Below are positions 52,053 through 64,000 of a DNA stretch of 64,000 nucleotides, piece by piece. The notes beneath the pieces were generated by a model, which was not told the origin of the DNA, did not search any database, and saw only the letters and a list, made by a program, of their open reading frames with translations. Made by a program: the position numbers and the translations under genes. Origin of the DNA: Candidatus Rhodoferax randersensis (lineage in GTDB: Bacteria > Pseudomonadota > Gammaproteobacteria > Burkholderiales > Burkholderiaceae_C); NCBI GenBank assembly GCA_016718155.1, contig JADKEH010000006.1, positions 1-64,000 of the forward strand. Direction: 5' to 3'. Numbering within the stretch: the first letter of the stretch is position 1; each line of letters opens with the position of its first letter.

Positions 52053-53939
52053 TCAGACCGCCAGGTTCTGTTCCAGTTGGGCCTTGGTGGCCACCAGCTC
52101 CTTGGGCAGGTGGTGGGCCAACTGGGTGAACAGCTCGGCGTGCAGGGTGAATTCCTGTTTCCAGGCATCCTTGTCCAAGCTGGTGACCGAGTCAAACTGA
52201 GCCTGGCTGAAGTCCAGACCGGTCCAGTTGATTTCGCCATACTGGGGTGCCACGCCGAAGCCGGTGGCGGTGCCTTTGGCCGTTCCTTCGATGCGGTCAA
52301 TCATCCACTTCAGCACGCGCATGTTGTCGCCATAACCGGGCCAGACAAACTTGCCATCGTCACCCTTGCGGAACCAGTTGACGCAGTAGATCTTGGGCAG
52401 CGTGTGGCCGGATTCCTCGAGTTTGTGCTCCATGTCCAGCCAGTGCTGGAAGTAGTCGCTCATGTTGTAGCCGCAGAACGGCAGCATGGCGAACGGGTCA
52501 CGGCGCACCACGCCCATCTGGCCGACGGCGGCGGCGGTGGTCTCGGAGCCCATGGTGGCGGCCATGTAGACGCCTTCCATCCAGCTACGGGCTTCGGTCA
52601 CCAGCGGCACGGTGGTGGAGCGGCGGCCACCGAAGATGAAGGCGTCAATCGCCACACCATTGGGGTTGTCCCACTCGGGGTCCAGTGCGGGGTTGTTGGT
52701 GGCTGCCACGGTGAAGCGCGAATTGGGGTGGGCCGCTTTGGCGCCGGTTTCCTTGGCAATGGCCGGCGTCCAGTCCTTGCCTTGCCAGTCAATCAGGTGG
52801 TCTGGCAGGCCGCCGCCGTCTTTCTCCATGCCTTCCCACCAGACGTCGCCGTCATCGGTCAGGGCCACGTTGGTGAAAATCACGTTCTTGTCCAGGCTGC
52901 GCATGCAGTTCGGGTTGGTGTGCATGTTGGTGCCGGGGGCCACGCCGAAGTAACCGGCTTCGGGGTTGATGGCGTACATCTTGCCGTCGGCATGGGGCTT
53001 GACCCAGGCGATGTCGTCGCCGATGGTGGTGACAGTCCAGCCCGCAAAACCGGCTTCCGGCGGCACCAGCATGGAGAAGTTGGTCTTGCCACAGGCGCTG
53101 GGGAAAGCAGCGGCTACGTGGTACTTTTTGCCGGCGGGGTTGGTCACGCCCAGAATCAGCATGTGCTCGGCCAGCCAGCCCTGGTCGCGGCCCATGTTGG
53201 AGGCAATGCGCAGCGCAAAGCACTTCTTGCCCAGCAGCGCGTTGCCGCCGTAGCCAGAGCCGTAGGACCAGATTTCGCGCGTCTCGGGGTAGTGCACGAT
53301 GTACTTGGTCTTGTTGCAGGGCCACTTCACGTCGGCTTGGCCGGCTTCCAGCGGCGCGCCCACGGTGTGCACGCAGGGCACGAATGCGCCGTTGACGCCC
53401 AGCACGTCGTACACCGCCTTGCCCATGCGGGTCATGATGCGCTGGTTGACGGCCACGTAGGGGCTGTCGGAGAGCTCGATGCCGATGTGCGCAATGTGCG
53501 AGCCCAGCGGGCCCATGGAGAAGGGCACCACGTACATGGTGCGGCCCTTCATGCAGCCGTCGAACAGGGCCTTTTCGCCTGCCTTGCCGGTTTGCAACAA
53601 AGCGCGCATGTCGGCGGGCGCCATCCAGTTATTGGTGGGACCGGCGTTGTCCCTGTTTTCGGAGCAGATGTAGGTACGGTCTTCCACGCGCGCCACGTCG
53701 CTGGGGTCGGAGCAGGCCAGGAAGCTGTTGGGGCGCTTGGCGGGGTTCAGTTTTGTGAAGGTACCCGCATCGACCAGTTGCTGGCATAGGCGCTGGTACT
53801 CTTCGTCCGAGCCATCACACCAGTAGATGGCGTCGGGTTTGGTCAGGGCGACCATGTCGGCCACCCAGGCGATCAGCCTGGCGTTCTTGACGTAGCTCGG
53901 GGCATTGAGGTGGATGCCCTGGATCACGGGTGAGTTCAT
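52053..53939 (-). CDS. pckG: phosphoenolpyruvate carboxykinase (GTP)
   Basis: This 628-residue enzyme is of the GTP-dependent class: [20 protein letters not shown] contains the P-loop with ACGKTN, and [20 protein letters not shown] and [20 protein letters not shown] are characteristic. It converts oxaloacetate and GTP to PEP, GDP and CO2, the first step of gluconeogenesis. It is monocistronic and ends at a terminator shared with the neighbour. Confidence 0.97.
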   Translation of the reverse strand: MNSPVIQGIHLNAPSYVKNARLIAWVADMVALTKPDAIYWCDGSDEEYQRLCQQLVDAGTFTKLNPAKRPNSFLACSDPSDVARVEDRTYICSENRDNAGPTNNWMAPADMRALLQTGKAGEKALFDGCMKGRTMYVVPFSMGPLGSHIAHIGIELSDSPYVAVNQRIMTRMGKAVYDVLGVNGAFVPCVHTVGAPLEAGQADVKWPCNKTKYIVHYPETREIWSYGSGYGGNALLGKKCFALRIASNMGRDQGWLAEHMLILGVTNPAGKKYHVAAAFPSACGKTNFSMLVPPEAGFAGWTVTTIGDDIAWVKPHADGKMYAINPEAGYFGVAPGTNMHTNPNCMRSLDKNVIFTNVALTDDGDVWWEGMEKDGGGLPDHLIDWQGKDWTPAIAKETGAKAAHPNSRFTVAATNNPALDPEWDNPNGVAIDAFIFGGRRSTTVPLVTEARSWMEGVYMAATMGSETTAAAVGQMGVVRRDPFAMLPFCGYNMSDYFQHWLDMEHKLEESGHTLPKIYCVNWFRKGDDGKFVWPGYGDNMRVLKWMIDRIEGTAKGTATGFGVAPQYGEINWTGLDFSQAQFDSVTSLDKDAWKQEFTLHAELFTQLAHHLPKELVATKAQLEQNLAV

Positions 53940-53959
53940 TGAAAAGCTCCTATTAATCG

Positions 53960-53987
53960 GTTGAGGACAGCGCTAAAGATCTGTCCC
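53960..53987. repeat. short palindromic repeat upstream of pckG
   Basis: A 28 bp sequence from GTTGAGGACAGCGCT to CTGTCCC has inverted arms GGACAG/CTGTCC. It matches 26 of 28 bases of a copy within metH at 57212-57239. It lies about 20 bp before the pckG start codon, in its untranslated leader. Confidence 0.65.
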
Positions 53988-54408
53988 GCAAAGTCTCAGA
54001 ATCGTCTTTTCAAAACCAGCGGCATGGTCGGTGTCGCGCCATTGGGAGAGCTTTGAGAAAACGGTTCCGTGCAAACCGGGCTAGGCCCGAGCCTGCGATG
54101 CACTGTGAAGTGGCTTTTGGAGCTGCAAGGGTGGGCAGCCGCAGGGCGGTGATGGGTGTTTCACGTTCGTTTTGCCGCTGTGAGTGACGATTTTATGAAC
54201 TTGGATGTCGGTTACCTGACGATTACATCGGAAAGTTATGCAAAACCCGCATCGCGTTATGCGTGACCGACGCTCGACGAGGATCAACCGATGGAAGTGA
54301 TGGGATCGGACCGGCCGTGACCCAGCGGGCCGGGCTGACGACCCTGCCGACGAGTGGATGGAGTGGGTGGGTGCCGCGGCCGCGGTGCGGCGCGCCGGGA
54401 AACGGCCC
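53988..54408. other. pckG upstream intergenic region
   Basis: About 420 bp without a convincing gene; a 68-codon minus-strand frame at 54081-54287 has a Cys/His-rich composition unlike real proteins here. Presumably it holds the pckG promoter and the end of the small membrane protein transcript. I see no clear operator. Confidence 0.5.
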
Positions 54409-54549
54409 TCAGGCCATGAACACGGCGATGAAGGCCAACAGGAACATCAGCACGCCGCCCATGACGGGCAACACGATCGGCATCATCGGTACGATCTTTT
54501 CAACAGCGTCGGCTTCGGTAGCTGCGGCAGAGGTGACGGGCGATGACAT
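54409..54549 (-). CDS. 46-residue small membrane protein
   Basis: The minus strand encodes 46 residues: a polar acidic start (SSPVTSAAATEADAVEKIV), then a helix with PMMPIVLPVMGGVLMFLLAF ending IAVFMA at the stop. One transmembrane segment of about 22 residues is clear, with an N-terminal charged part and no C-terminal tail. It lies between threonine dehydratase and pckG on the same strand, 97 bp downstream of the dehydratase. Coding character, start and hydrophobic helix are convincing; the function is unknown. It could act on a membrane partner. Confidence 0.72.
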   Translation of the reverse strand: MSSPVTSAAATEADAVEKIVPMMPIVLPVMGGVLMFLLAFIAVFMA

Positions 54550-54646
54550 GGCGTGCTTTCAGTTGGTCGGCAAGGGGAAAACGCAGTTTACCCGCTGTCG
54601 GCAAAGTGTGCTCACGGGCGGCATGGGCCCAAATGCGCTGGGCGTT

Positions 54647-55846
54647 TCAGACCAATTGTGCGTCGAATCCTGCTGCGCGCAGTTCGGTCAGCACATCGGC
54701 CACGTGTGGGTGACCCCGGGTCTGAATCACCAGTTCGACTTCGACGTTCTGTGCCGACAAGGTGGTGAACGCGCGCTGGTGGTGCACTTCATCGATGTTA
54801 GCGCCCGCTTCTGCGACGGTCGCCGTGATTCGAGCCAACGAGCCGGGCACGTCGCGCGCGCTCACGCGAATGCGTGCCAAACGACCCGCACGCACCATGC
54901 CCCGCTCGATGATGGCGGCCAGCAGCAGCGGGTCGATGTTGCCGCCGCACAGGACCAGCCCGACTCGCTTGCCGCGAAAGCGCTCAGGATATTTAAGCAG
55001 CGCTGCCAGACCCGCAGCACCGGCGCCTTCGACCAGCGTCTTTTCGATTTCAAGCAGCATCACGATGGCCTGCTCGATATCCCCTTCTTCCACCAGGACC
55101 AGATCGTCCACCAGCCGGGCGATGATGGCCTGGGGAAGTTGTCCGGGTGTGCCCACGGCAATGCCTTCGGCGATGCTGCTGCTGCCCTGTGGATGCTGGG
55201 TACCCTTGATGGCGTTGACCATGGCAGGAAAACGCGCCGTCTGCACGCCGACGATCTCGATGCCTGGCTTGATGGCCTTGGCCGCCGTCGCCATGCCGGC
55301 GATCAGGCCGCCACCGCCCACCGCCACGATCAGCGTGTCCAGTTCCGGCACATCGTGCAGCATTTCCAGCGCCACCGTGCCCTGACCCGCCGCGACCTCG
55401 GCGTCGTCATAGGGGTGGACAAAAGTCAGGCCCTGTCCAGCCGCCATGGCCACGGCATGCGCACGCGCTTCGTCCAGGGTGTCGCCAAACAGCACTACTT
55501 CGGCGCCAAACCCGCGCGTGCGTTCGACCTTGACGCCCGGTGTGAAGCGCGGCATCACGATCACCGCGCGCAGGCCCAGGCGCTGCGCATGGTAGGCCAC
55601 GCCCTGCGCGTGGTTGCCCGCGCTCATGGCGATGACGCCGCGGCGGCGTTCATCCGCGCCCAGTTGGCTGAGCTTGTTGCAGGCGCCGCGTTCCTTGAAC
55701 GACGCGGTGAACTGCTGGTTCTCAAACTTGAGGAAGACCTGCGCCCCGGTGATGTCGGACAGTGTCTTGGACGCCGCGCACGGGGTGTGCACCAGATGGC
55801 CGCGCAAGCGCTCGGCGGCTTGGGTGATATGGGTGAATTCAAGCAT
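54647..55846 (-). CDS. ilvA: threonine/serine dehydratase with C-terminal ACT domain
   Basis: This 399-residue PLP enzyme has the cofactor lysine in [28 protein letters not shown], and the phosphate loop [14 protein letters not shown]. An ACT-like domain at about residues 325-399 ([20 protein letters not shown]) suggests allosteric control. It deaminates threonine to 2-oxobutanoate for isoleucine synthesis, or serves as a catabolic form; the single ACT domain fits the short TdcB/IlvA group. The ATG at 55846 is chosen since the fold begins there. Confidence 0.9.
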   Translation of the reverse strand: MLEFTHITQAAERLRGHLVHTPCAASKTLSDITGAQVFLKFENQQFTASFKERGACNKLSQLGADERRRGVIAMSAGNHAQGVAYHAQRLGLRAVIVMPRFTPGVKVERTRGFGAEVVLFGDTLDEARAHAVAMAAGQGLTFVHPYDDAEVAAGQGTVALEMLHDVPELDTLIVAVGGGGLIAGMATAAKAIKPGIEIVGVQTARFPAMVNAIKGTQHPQGSSSIAEGIAVGTPGQLPQAIIARLVDDLVLVEEGDIEQAIVMLLEIEKTLVEGAGAAGLAALLKYPERFRGKRVGLVLCGGNIDPLLLAAIIERGMVRAGRLARIRVSARDVPGSLARITATVAEAGANIDEVHHQRAFTTLSAQNVEVELVIQTRGHPHVADVLTELRAAGFDAQLV

Positions 55847-55917
55847 GGCCGAATTGTCGGTCGAAATGCAAGCCCAGCCACCCAGTGCTTGGGCCAAACT
55901 TTCTACAATCGCAGCTT

Positions 55918-56994
55918 ATGAGCCAACCGAACTACACCCGTGCCCAGGCGCTGCCCGAGATTCTGAACCAACGCATCGTCATCCTGGACGGCGCCATGGG
56001 AACCATGATTCAGCGCTTCAAGCTGGGCGAGGACCAATACCGCGGCGCGGGCGCGCCGCAGCCAGGTGGCCAGCACGCGCGCTTCAAAGATCACAACAAG
56101 GATGTCAAGGGCAACAACGAGCTGTTGTCACTGACCCGAGCGGACGTCATCACCGACATCCACGAGCGCTACCTCGCGGCTGGCGCTGACCTGATCGAGA
56201 CCAATACCTTTGGCGCCACGTCGGTGGCCCAGGCGGACTACGACATGGCGCATCTGGCGCGCGAGATGAACCTGGCATCGGCCAAGCTGGCGCGCGCGGC
56301 GTGCGACAAGTTTTCGACCCCGGACAAACCACGTTATGTCGCGGGCGCACTTGGCCCTACGCCCAAGACCGCCAGTATCAGCCCGGATGTCAACGACCCT
56401 GGTGCGCGCAATGTCACGTTCGAAGAACTTCGGGCCGCTTACTATGAGCAGGTGCAGGCGCTGGTGGAAGGTGGCAGCGACGTGTTGTTGGTCGAGACCA
56501 TTTTCGACACCCTCAACGCCAAGGCCGCACTGTTTGCGATTGACGAGTTCTTTGAGGCCTCGGGCGAATGCCTGCCTTTGATCATCAGCGGCACCGTGAC
56601 CGACGCCTCCGGGCGCATCCTCAGCGGTCAGACCGTCACCGCGTTCTGGTACAGCGTGCGCCATGCGCAGCCGCTGGCAATTGGCCTGAACTGTGCGCTG
56701 GGCGCGGCGTTGATGCGCCCCTACATCCAGGAACTCAACCGCGTCGCGCCCGACACCTTCATCAGTTGTTACCCCAACGCGGGCTTGCCCAATCCGATGA
56801 GCGATACCGGCTTTGACGAAACACCGGAAGTGACCTCGCGCCTGGTGCGCGAGTTTGCGCAGGAAGGCATGGTCAACATTGTGGGCGGTTGTTGTGGCAC
56901 CACGCCTGACCATATTGAGGCGATTGCGGAGGCAGTGTCGCCACTGCCCACCCGCAATTTGCGGCGCCAGTTCTTCTACAAAGAGGCGGCTTGA
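55918..56994 (+). CDS. metH: methionine synthase, homocysteine-binding half (split MetH)
   Basis: This 358-residue protein is the N-terminal module of cobalamin-dependent Met[21 protein letters not shown] at the start, [14 protein letters not shown], and the zinc-site cysteines in LNCALGA and [12 protein letters not shown]. It binds homocysteine through zinc. The rest of the enzyme is encoded by the next gene at 57140, so the polypeptide is split into two subunits. It is divergent from ilvA with only 71 bp between. Confidence 0.93.
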   Translation: MSQPNYTRAQALPEILNQRIVILDGAMGTMIQRFKLGEDQYRGAGAPQPGGQHARFKDHNKDVKGNNELLSLTRADVITDIHERYLAAGADLIETNTFGATSVAQADYDMAHLAREMNLASAKLARAACDKFSTPDKPRYVAGALGPTPKTASISPDVNDPGARNVTFEELRAAYYEQVQALVEGGSDVLLVETIFDTLNAKAALFAIDEFFEASGECLPLIISGTVTDASGRILSGQTVTAFWYSVRHAQPLAIGLNCALGAALMRPYIQELNRVAPDTFISCYPNAGLPNPMSDTGFDETPEVTSRLVREFAQEGMVNIVGGCCGTTPDHIEAIAEAVSPLPTRNLRRQFFYKEAA

Positions 56995-57051
56995 GGCTGC
57001 TGGGGCTCGGTCCCACCAACGATGGCCTCCTGGGTCGGTAAAATACGCCCA

Positions 57052-57118
57052 TTCCAAGGAGCGTTGCAGCGGAGGTGAGTGACCTTCGTCAGGCTTGGAT
57101 GTCCCAACGGCGCTCACC
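57052..57118 (+). promoter_or_regulatory. S-adenosylhomocysteine (SAH) riboswitch
   Basis: CCAAGGAGCGTTGCA, a variable hairpin, then CAGGCTTGGA and CAACGGCGCTCACC match the conserved core of the SAH (ahcY-motif) riboswitch. The pairing CCAAG/CTTGG and GAGCG/CGCTC closes the pseudoknot as expected. It ends 22 bp before the second metH gene. These riboswitches switch on SAH-recycling genes when SAH accumulates. Confidence 0.93.
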
Positions 57119-57139
57119 TACCCCACCCAGGTGAGAAGC

Positions 57140-59962
<2,823 letters not shown>

Positions 59963-60089
59963 GCGAGTCGGGTGATTCGACGGGTTTTGGCGCCGATATG
60001 CGACAAGGGTGGTGTTTTCGATTGGGGTTTGCCCGATCCGCCGTCCTTTTTGTGGCTTTGACCGGAGCGTGTGACCCTACACTAGCCCC

Positions 60090-61568
60090 ATGTCGTCGTT
60101 GTACCTAGAGCATTTTGGGTTAAGCAAACCACCCTTCCAGATCACGCCCGATCCGGATTTCTTCTTTTCGGGCGGGCGCCGGGGTGACATTCTTTCGGCC
60201 TTGTTACACGTGGCCGCGCATGACGAAGGCATCATCACGCTGGTGGCCGAAGTCGGTAGCGGCAAGACCTTGCTGGCGCGGCTGATGATCAGCCGTCTGG
60301 GCAACCAGGTGTGCGCTGTTTACCTGGCCAATCCCTGCTTCAGCCGCGACGAGATCATCGCGGCAATTGGCCGCGATCTGGGTTTGACTGACATGGGCGG
60401 TTCGATCGAGGGCAAGCTGGCGGTCTTGCGCGACGAGTTGCTGCGCCGCCACGCGGCCGGGCAACGTGTCTTGCTGGTGATCGACGAAGCACATGCCATG
60501 CCGGCCGAGTCGCTGGAGGAGGTGCGCCTGCTTTCCAACTTGGAGACCGGCCAGCACAAGCTGGTCAACATCATGCTGTTCGGGCAGCCCGAGCTCGATG
60601 GACTGCTGGCTGAGCCGCGTCTGCGCCAGGTGCGCGACCGCGTCATTCACCGTTTTGTGCTGCAGCCGCTGCAGGCCGATGAGGCCAGTGCCTACATCGA
60701 CCACCGCCTGCGCGCTGCCGGCTGGCATGGTGCCCGCTTGTTTTCCGCAGCCGCTCTGGCGCGTCTGGTCAAAGCGTCCGAGGGGCGCGCCCGGCGCATC
60801 AACCTGCTGGCAGACAAGGCTTTGCTGGCCGCGTATGCCCAAGGGTCACGCAGCGTCGAGGGCGCCCACGTCAACAGCGCGGTGCAAGAATTGCCAATTG
60901 ACCACGCCGTGCCATCGACAACACGAAACCACCGTTGGCAGTTGGCCGCTACCAGCTTGGCCCTGGCGCTGGTGATGACGGCGGTGGCCGTTGCGGCACT
61001 GGGTTGGTACCGGGGGTCTGCGACGACCGGGGTTGAGCCCGCGCCATTTGCCAAGGCACCAGCACCAGCACCAGCACCAGTGGTGGCCGCCCCGGCAGCT
61101 ACTACCACGCCTTCAACCCCTGCAACAGCGCCGACGGCACTGCCTGCTGCGGTGGCAGTCCCTGCCCCCGCACCGAGTGTTCTCTTGGCGCCGTCGCCGA
61201 GCCAGCCGACTCCGAAGGCCTCGCCAGGTGCGCCAGCACTCGGCACAGACCTGCCGTCCGTCCTGGCGCGTACCCAAACCTGGTTGCAGCGGCCAGCCCT
61301 GGATGGCTACACTATCCACTTGGCGGCCTTGCCCAGTACCGTTGGCGTGGATGCCTTCTTGGCGCAGGCCGCGGCGCAGTTGGATGCCTCGCAGGTGTAC
61401 GCGCGGCACAGTGTCTACAAGGGGAAAGCCTACGTGTCGGTGTTCCTGGGCAACTTTGATTCTTACCGCTCGGCGGCGCTGGTCATCGAGGGCTTGCCAG
61501 CCGGTCTCAAGAGCAACCGACCCTTGGTGAGAACATGGGACAAGATCAAACAGGACTCGCAACCATGA
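60090..61568 (+). CDS. mshM: MSHA biogenesis ATPase MshM (ExeA-like) with SPOR-like C-terminus
   Basis: This 492-residue protein has an N-terminal AAA ATPase domain (residues 1-270) of the ExeA type: YLEHFGLSKPPFQITPDPDF, Walker A TLVAEVGSGKTLLA, Walker B LLVIDEAHAM. One membrane helix follows at about 285-305, then a Pro/Ala-rich linker of about 90 residues and a C-terminal SPOR-like domain (DGYTIHLAALPSTVGVDAFL and VYKGKAYVSVFLGNF). SPOR-type domains bind peptidoglycan. ExeA-like ATPases help secretin assembly across the cell wall. It overlaps mshL at ATGA. Confidence 0.88.
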   Translation: MSSLYLEHFGLSKPPFQITPDPDFFFSGGRRGDILSALLHVAAHDEGIITLVAEVGSGKTLLARLMISRLGNQVCAVYLANPCFSRDEIIAAIGRDLGLTDMGGSIEGKLAVLRDELLRRHAAGQRVLLVIDEAHAMPAESLEEVRLLSNLETGQHKLVNIMLFGQPELDGLLAEPRLRQVRDRVIHRFVLQPLQADEASAYIDHRLRAAGWHGARLFSAAALARLVKASEGRARRINLLADKALLAAYAQGSRSVEGAHVNSAVQELPIDHAVPSTTRNHRWQLAATSLALALVMTAVAVAALGWYRGSATTGVEPAPFAKAPAPAPAPVVAAPAATTTPSTPATAPTALPAAVAVPAPAPSVLLAPSPSQPTPKASPGAPALGTDLPSVLARTQTWLQRPALDGYTIHLAALPSTVGVDAFLAQAAAQLDASQVYARHSVYKGKAYVSVFLGNFDSYRSAALVIEGLPAGLKSNRPLVRTWDKIKQDSQP

Positions 61569-63475
61569 TGGATTCTCCTCTGCTCGCCCGGTCAATCCGC
61601 CACGGTTTTGCGTGCCACCGGCATTTTGGCATTGTGGCCCTGTCGCTGACTTTGCTGGCCTGTGCCAGCCCCCCGGCGCCGCCACTTTCCACCCAGCACC
61701 TCAACCCGGCGCCGCGTGTGGCGGGCAAAGTGCCCGATTTTGCAATGGCACCACCCCTGCCCACGCCACCGCGGCCCAGCGTGCGCCAGGAGCTCTACAG
61801 CGTGGTGATGAGCAACGTCAACGTGCAAGACTTGCTGTTCGCCTTGGCGCGGGATGCCAAGCTGAATGTCGACATTCACCCCAGCATCACCGGCACGGTC
61901 ACCATGAACGTGCACGACCAGACGCTTACCGAGATCCTGGACCGGGTCGCGCGCCAGGTGGACTTGCGCTACGAGATGGACGGCAAGAACCTGTCCATCG
62001 GGCCGGATTCCCCTTACCTGAAGCATTACCGGGTGGACTACCCCAACATCCAGCGCGATTCCAAAACCGCCATCAGCACCTCCACCAATGTGGCCAGTAC
62101 CGGTGGTGGGCCGGGCGGTGGAGGTGGCGGCGGCAGCAGTGGTAGCAATGCCTCGACCTCGCTGATCGAGAACACTTCCAACAACCGGTTCTGGACCACG
62201 CTGATCACCAACCTCACCGACTTGCTGCGCGAGACCGACAAGGTCTTGCCAGAAGGCAACAGCGAGACCGTCACGCAACAGGCGACGGCCCAAAGTACTA
62301 CCGGGACGGGCTCCAGCTCAAAAACCACCACCACGCGCGTTGGTGCGCCCCGCTCCAGCGAGATTGCCGCTACGGCGGCCCTTGCCGCCAGCCCCAATCC
62401 CGCAGCCATGAACACCGCCGGTACGACCGTCGTGCGGCGCAGCACCTTCCGTGAGGCGGCCTCGGTGATTGCCCACCCTGAGACCGGCAACATCAGTGTG
62501 CGCGCCACGCAAAATCAGCATGCCAAGGTGCGCGAGTTTCTGGACCGGGTGCTGAGCTCGGCCCGCCGCCAGGTCTTGATAGAAGCGACCATTGTTGAAG
62601 TGGACCTGTCCAACCGCTACCAGCAAGGCATCGATTGGTCGATCCTGCAGACCGGTGGCGCCAATGCCGGCTCTGGTATCACTTTCAAGCCAGCCGGCGA
62701 CAGCAGCGGTTTGCAGACGGGTGGTCTGGTCAGCTCAATCGCCACACTGGGTTTCAAGCAGTTTCGGCTCTGGAATGGTGATACCGACTTGTCTGCGATG
62801 CTGAGTTTGCTGGAGTCATTTGGCACCCTGCGTGTCCTGTCCAGCCCCAAGGTGTCGGTGCTCAACAACCAGAGCAGTGTGCTGAAGGTGGTGGACAACA
62901 AGGTTTATTTCACCATCTCGGTCACCGCCGGTACGCCGGCCACGACCACAGCCGCAGCCACCCCCGCCACCTACACCACCAACATCAACACCGTGCCCAT
63001 CGGCTTCCTGATGACGGTAGTGCCTCAGGTGAGCCAAGGCAACGAAGTCACGCTAAACCTGCGCCCCACTATCAGCCGCATCACCGGTTACGCCACCGAC
63101 CCCAATCCTGTACTGGCTCAAAACAACTTGATCAACCGCATTCCGGAAGTGCAGACACGCGAGATGGAATCGGTGCTGCGCGTGCAGTCGGGCGACATCG
63201 CCATTCTGGGCGGCCTGATGCAGGACACCCGCGACAACAATTCGGACGAGGTTCCGGGCCTGAATCGGCTGTCGATGTTGGGCGACTTGTTCAAGTACCG
63301 CAACGAGACCAGCCGCAAGTCCGAGTTGGTGATCTTTCTGCGTCCCACCGTGCTGGTCGACGCCAGCGTGGAGGCGGATTTGCGCGATTTCCGGGCTACG
63401 CTGCCCCGCTCTATCGAGGCTATGCGTGGCGCAGCTGAGCCGGGTCAAGCCACTACGCCCGCCGCGCGGAACTGA
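61565..63475 (+). CDS. mshL: MSHA pilus secretin MshL
   Basis: This 636-residue lipoprotein has a lipobox LTLLACASPP (Cys near residue 31), a secretin N-terminal (STN) domain with LLFALARDAKLNVDIHPSIT, a Ser/Gly/Thr-rich insert (about residues 185-285) and the secretin channel domain with RVLSSPKVSVLNNQSSVLKV and the ending GDIAILGGLMQDTRDNNSDE, VPGLNRLSMLGDLF. It forms the outer-membrane pore for the MSHA-type pilus. It starts at an ATG overlapping mshM. Confidence 0.93.
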   Translation: MMDSPLLARSIRHGFACHRHFGIVALSLTLLACASPPAPPLSTQHLNPAPRVAGKVPDFAMAPPLPTPPRPSVRQELYSVVMSNVNVQDLLFALARDAKLNVDIHPSITGTVTMNVHDQTLTEILDRVARQVDLRYEMDGKNLSIGPDSPYLKHYRVDYPNIQRDSKTAISTSTNVASTGGGPGGGGGGGSSGSNASTSLIENTSNNRFWTTLITNLTDLLRETDKVLPEGNSETVTQQATAQSTTGTGSSSKTTTTRVGAPRSSEIAATAALAASPNPAAMNTAGTTVVRRSTFREAASVIAHPETGNISVRATQNQHAKVREFLDRVLSSARRQVLIEATIVEVDLSNRYQQGIDWSILQTGGANAGSGITFKPAGDSSGLQTGGLVSSIATLGFKQFRLWNGDTDLSAMLSLLESFGTLRVLSSPKVSVLNNQSSVLKVVDNKVYFTISVTAGTPATTTAAATPATYTTNINTVPIGFLMTVVPQVSQGNEVTLNLRPTISRITGYATDPNPVLAQNNLINRIPEVQTREMESVLRVQSGDIAILGGLMQDTRDNNSDEVPGLNRLSMLGDLFKYRNETSRKSELVIFLRPTVLVDASVEADLRDFRATLPRSIEAMRGAAEPGQATTPAARN

Positions 63476-63477
63476 AC

Positions 63478-64000
63478 ATGAGCCTGCTGCTTGATGCCCT
63501 GAACCGCGCCAGCAAGGACAAGGCGGCAGCGGCCGCTGCGCAGGCCGTGGCGTCACCCCAAACCGATGAACCCACGGTGGGTGCATCCGCTTCAGCGGCA
63601 GCGTCGTCTCAAGCTCACTCGAAGACTCCGAACGATGCCGTTGCCGACTTGCCGGTTCTGGAGTTGTCGCTGGCTTCGGCCGTGCGTACACCAGGGCCGG
63701 CGGACTCGTGGCAATCCGAGCAGATGGTCCCCGCACCGGACCAGCCGTTGACAGCATCCTTCGTGCTCACTGAACCAATTCAGCCAGCCAAGCCGACTGA
63801 TTCGTCACCCGAGCCGGTGGCGCTTGCGCCTCAAACTCCGCCCCCGCCCCAGCCGGAGACGGCGCCCGCCAACAAGCCTCAGGCAAGCGGTACGCCGCGC
63901 GTGGCGCAAGAGATCGTGCGTGCCAAAGCCCCTGCGGCGCGTGCCAAGCCGCCCTTGCGGCTGGTGGTTTTGGGCAGCCTCGCGGTTTTGCTGGCGGCGG
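63478..64000 (+). CDS. MSHA biogenesis protein, MshN-like (partial, runs off the right edge)
   Basis: The frame starts at 63478, 2 bp after the mshL stop, with MSLLLDALNRASKDKAAAAA, and stays open to the window edge. About 155 residues are Pro/Ala/Ser-rich and end in a helix (RLVVLGSLAVLLAA). The LLDALNRASKDK start resembles GspB/tetratricopeptide proteins of the type encoded after mshL in MSHA loci. The TPR part would lie downstream. Confidence 0.75.
   Translation, partial: MSLLLDALNRASKDKAAAAAAQAVASPQTDEPTVGASASAAASSQAHSKTPNDAVADLPVLELSLASAVRTPGPADSWQSEQMVPAPDQPLTASFVLTEPIQPAKPTDSSPEPVALAPQTPPPPQPETAPANKPQASGTPRVAQEIVRAKAPAARAKPPLRLVVLGSLAVLLAA

Noticed and set aside
52077..53789. 570-codon plus-strand open frame opposite pckG
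   Set aside because: Shadow frame; pckG has P-loop and metal-site motifs on the minus strand.
54263..55921. 552-codon plus-strand frame opposite ilvA
   Set aside because: Crosses the small membrane protein and ilvA, both with good coding evidence on the minus strand.
60000..60085. terminator after metH
   Set aside because: A weak stem CGAGTC/GATTCG lies at about 59964, but no T-run follows.

Overview
The window reads as chromosome from a betaproteobacterium of the Burkholderiales, most like the Comamonadaceae (Rhodoferax/Polaromonas type). Supporting signs are the GC-rich coding style, methionine synthase split into two genes with an S-adenosylhomocysteine (SAH) riboswitch between them, a GTP-type PEP carboxykinase, a MSHA-type pilus locus, and paired BLUF and fasciclin genes. 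The taxonomic call rests on gene style and synteny, not on a marker gene. I saw no rRNA, tRNA or CRISPR array.

Region 1 (1-5051) is a stretch of chromosomal integron array. Six attC sites, all in the same orientation, delimit five complete cassettes plus a partial one on each side. Four of the five complete cassettes carry toxin-antitoxin pairs; the fifth encodes a small membrane protein. The array ends in a candidate seventh attC that seems to be cut by an internally deleted, frameshifted IS1182-family element (3982-5051). The integrase gene is not in the window and would be expected upstream (left).

Region 2 (5069-12065) has an AraC-type regulator divergent from a FAD dehydrogenase, a BASS-family transporter and an acetolactate-synthase-like ThDP enzyme, which look like one uncharacterised organic-acid catabolic operon. 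A tract of REP/MITE-like repeats follows, then a thioesterase and a periplasmic glutathione peroxidase.

Region 3 (12291-20892) holds stress and light-related genes: a Bax-inhibitor-1 protein, a ribosome hibernation factor, a BLUF photoreceptor, a histidine phosphatase, a SOUL heme-binding protein, a fasciclin protein, a large SDR-SPW-VKOR-like fusion, a TerB-like protein, a NhaR-type regulator, and a MarR regulator with its membrane-protein partner. Region 4 (21074-27349) is a complete Mrp/Mbh-type antiporter operon with a Na+/Ca2+ exchanger at its head. Region 5 (27488-42095) carries lipid-phosphate genes, several small membrane proteins, TerC, KatG, a photolyase remnant joined to an SDR, a second BLUF protein, two more fasciclin genes with a TetR regulator, and MarC.

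Region 6 (42323-59962) contains a frameshifted Oar-like TonB-dependent receptor with a 5'-nucleotidase, dadA with an ArgP-like regulator, UspA, a LysR/membrane-protein pair, pckG, a 46-residue small membrane protein, threonine dehydratase and the split metH. Region 7 (60090-64000) is the start of a MSHA pilus operon (mshM, mshL and a partial third gene) that runs off the right edge.

Small regulatory features worth noting are palindromic operators next to the MarR, TetR, LysR and HigBA genes, a motif shared by the hpf/BLUF and terB/nhaR intergenic regions, a motif shared by two fasciclin promoters, and a palindromic repeat that appears to have been inserted into metH in frame.
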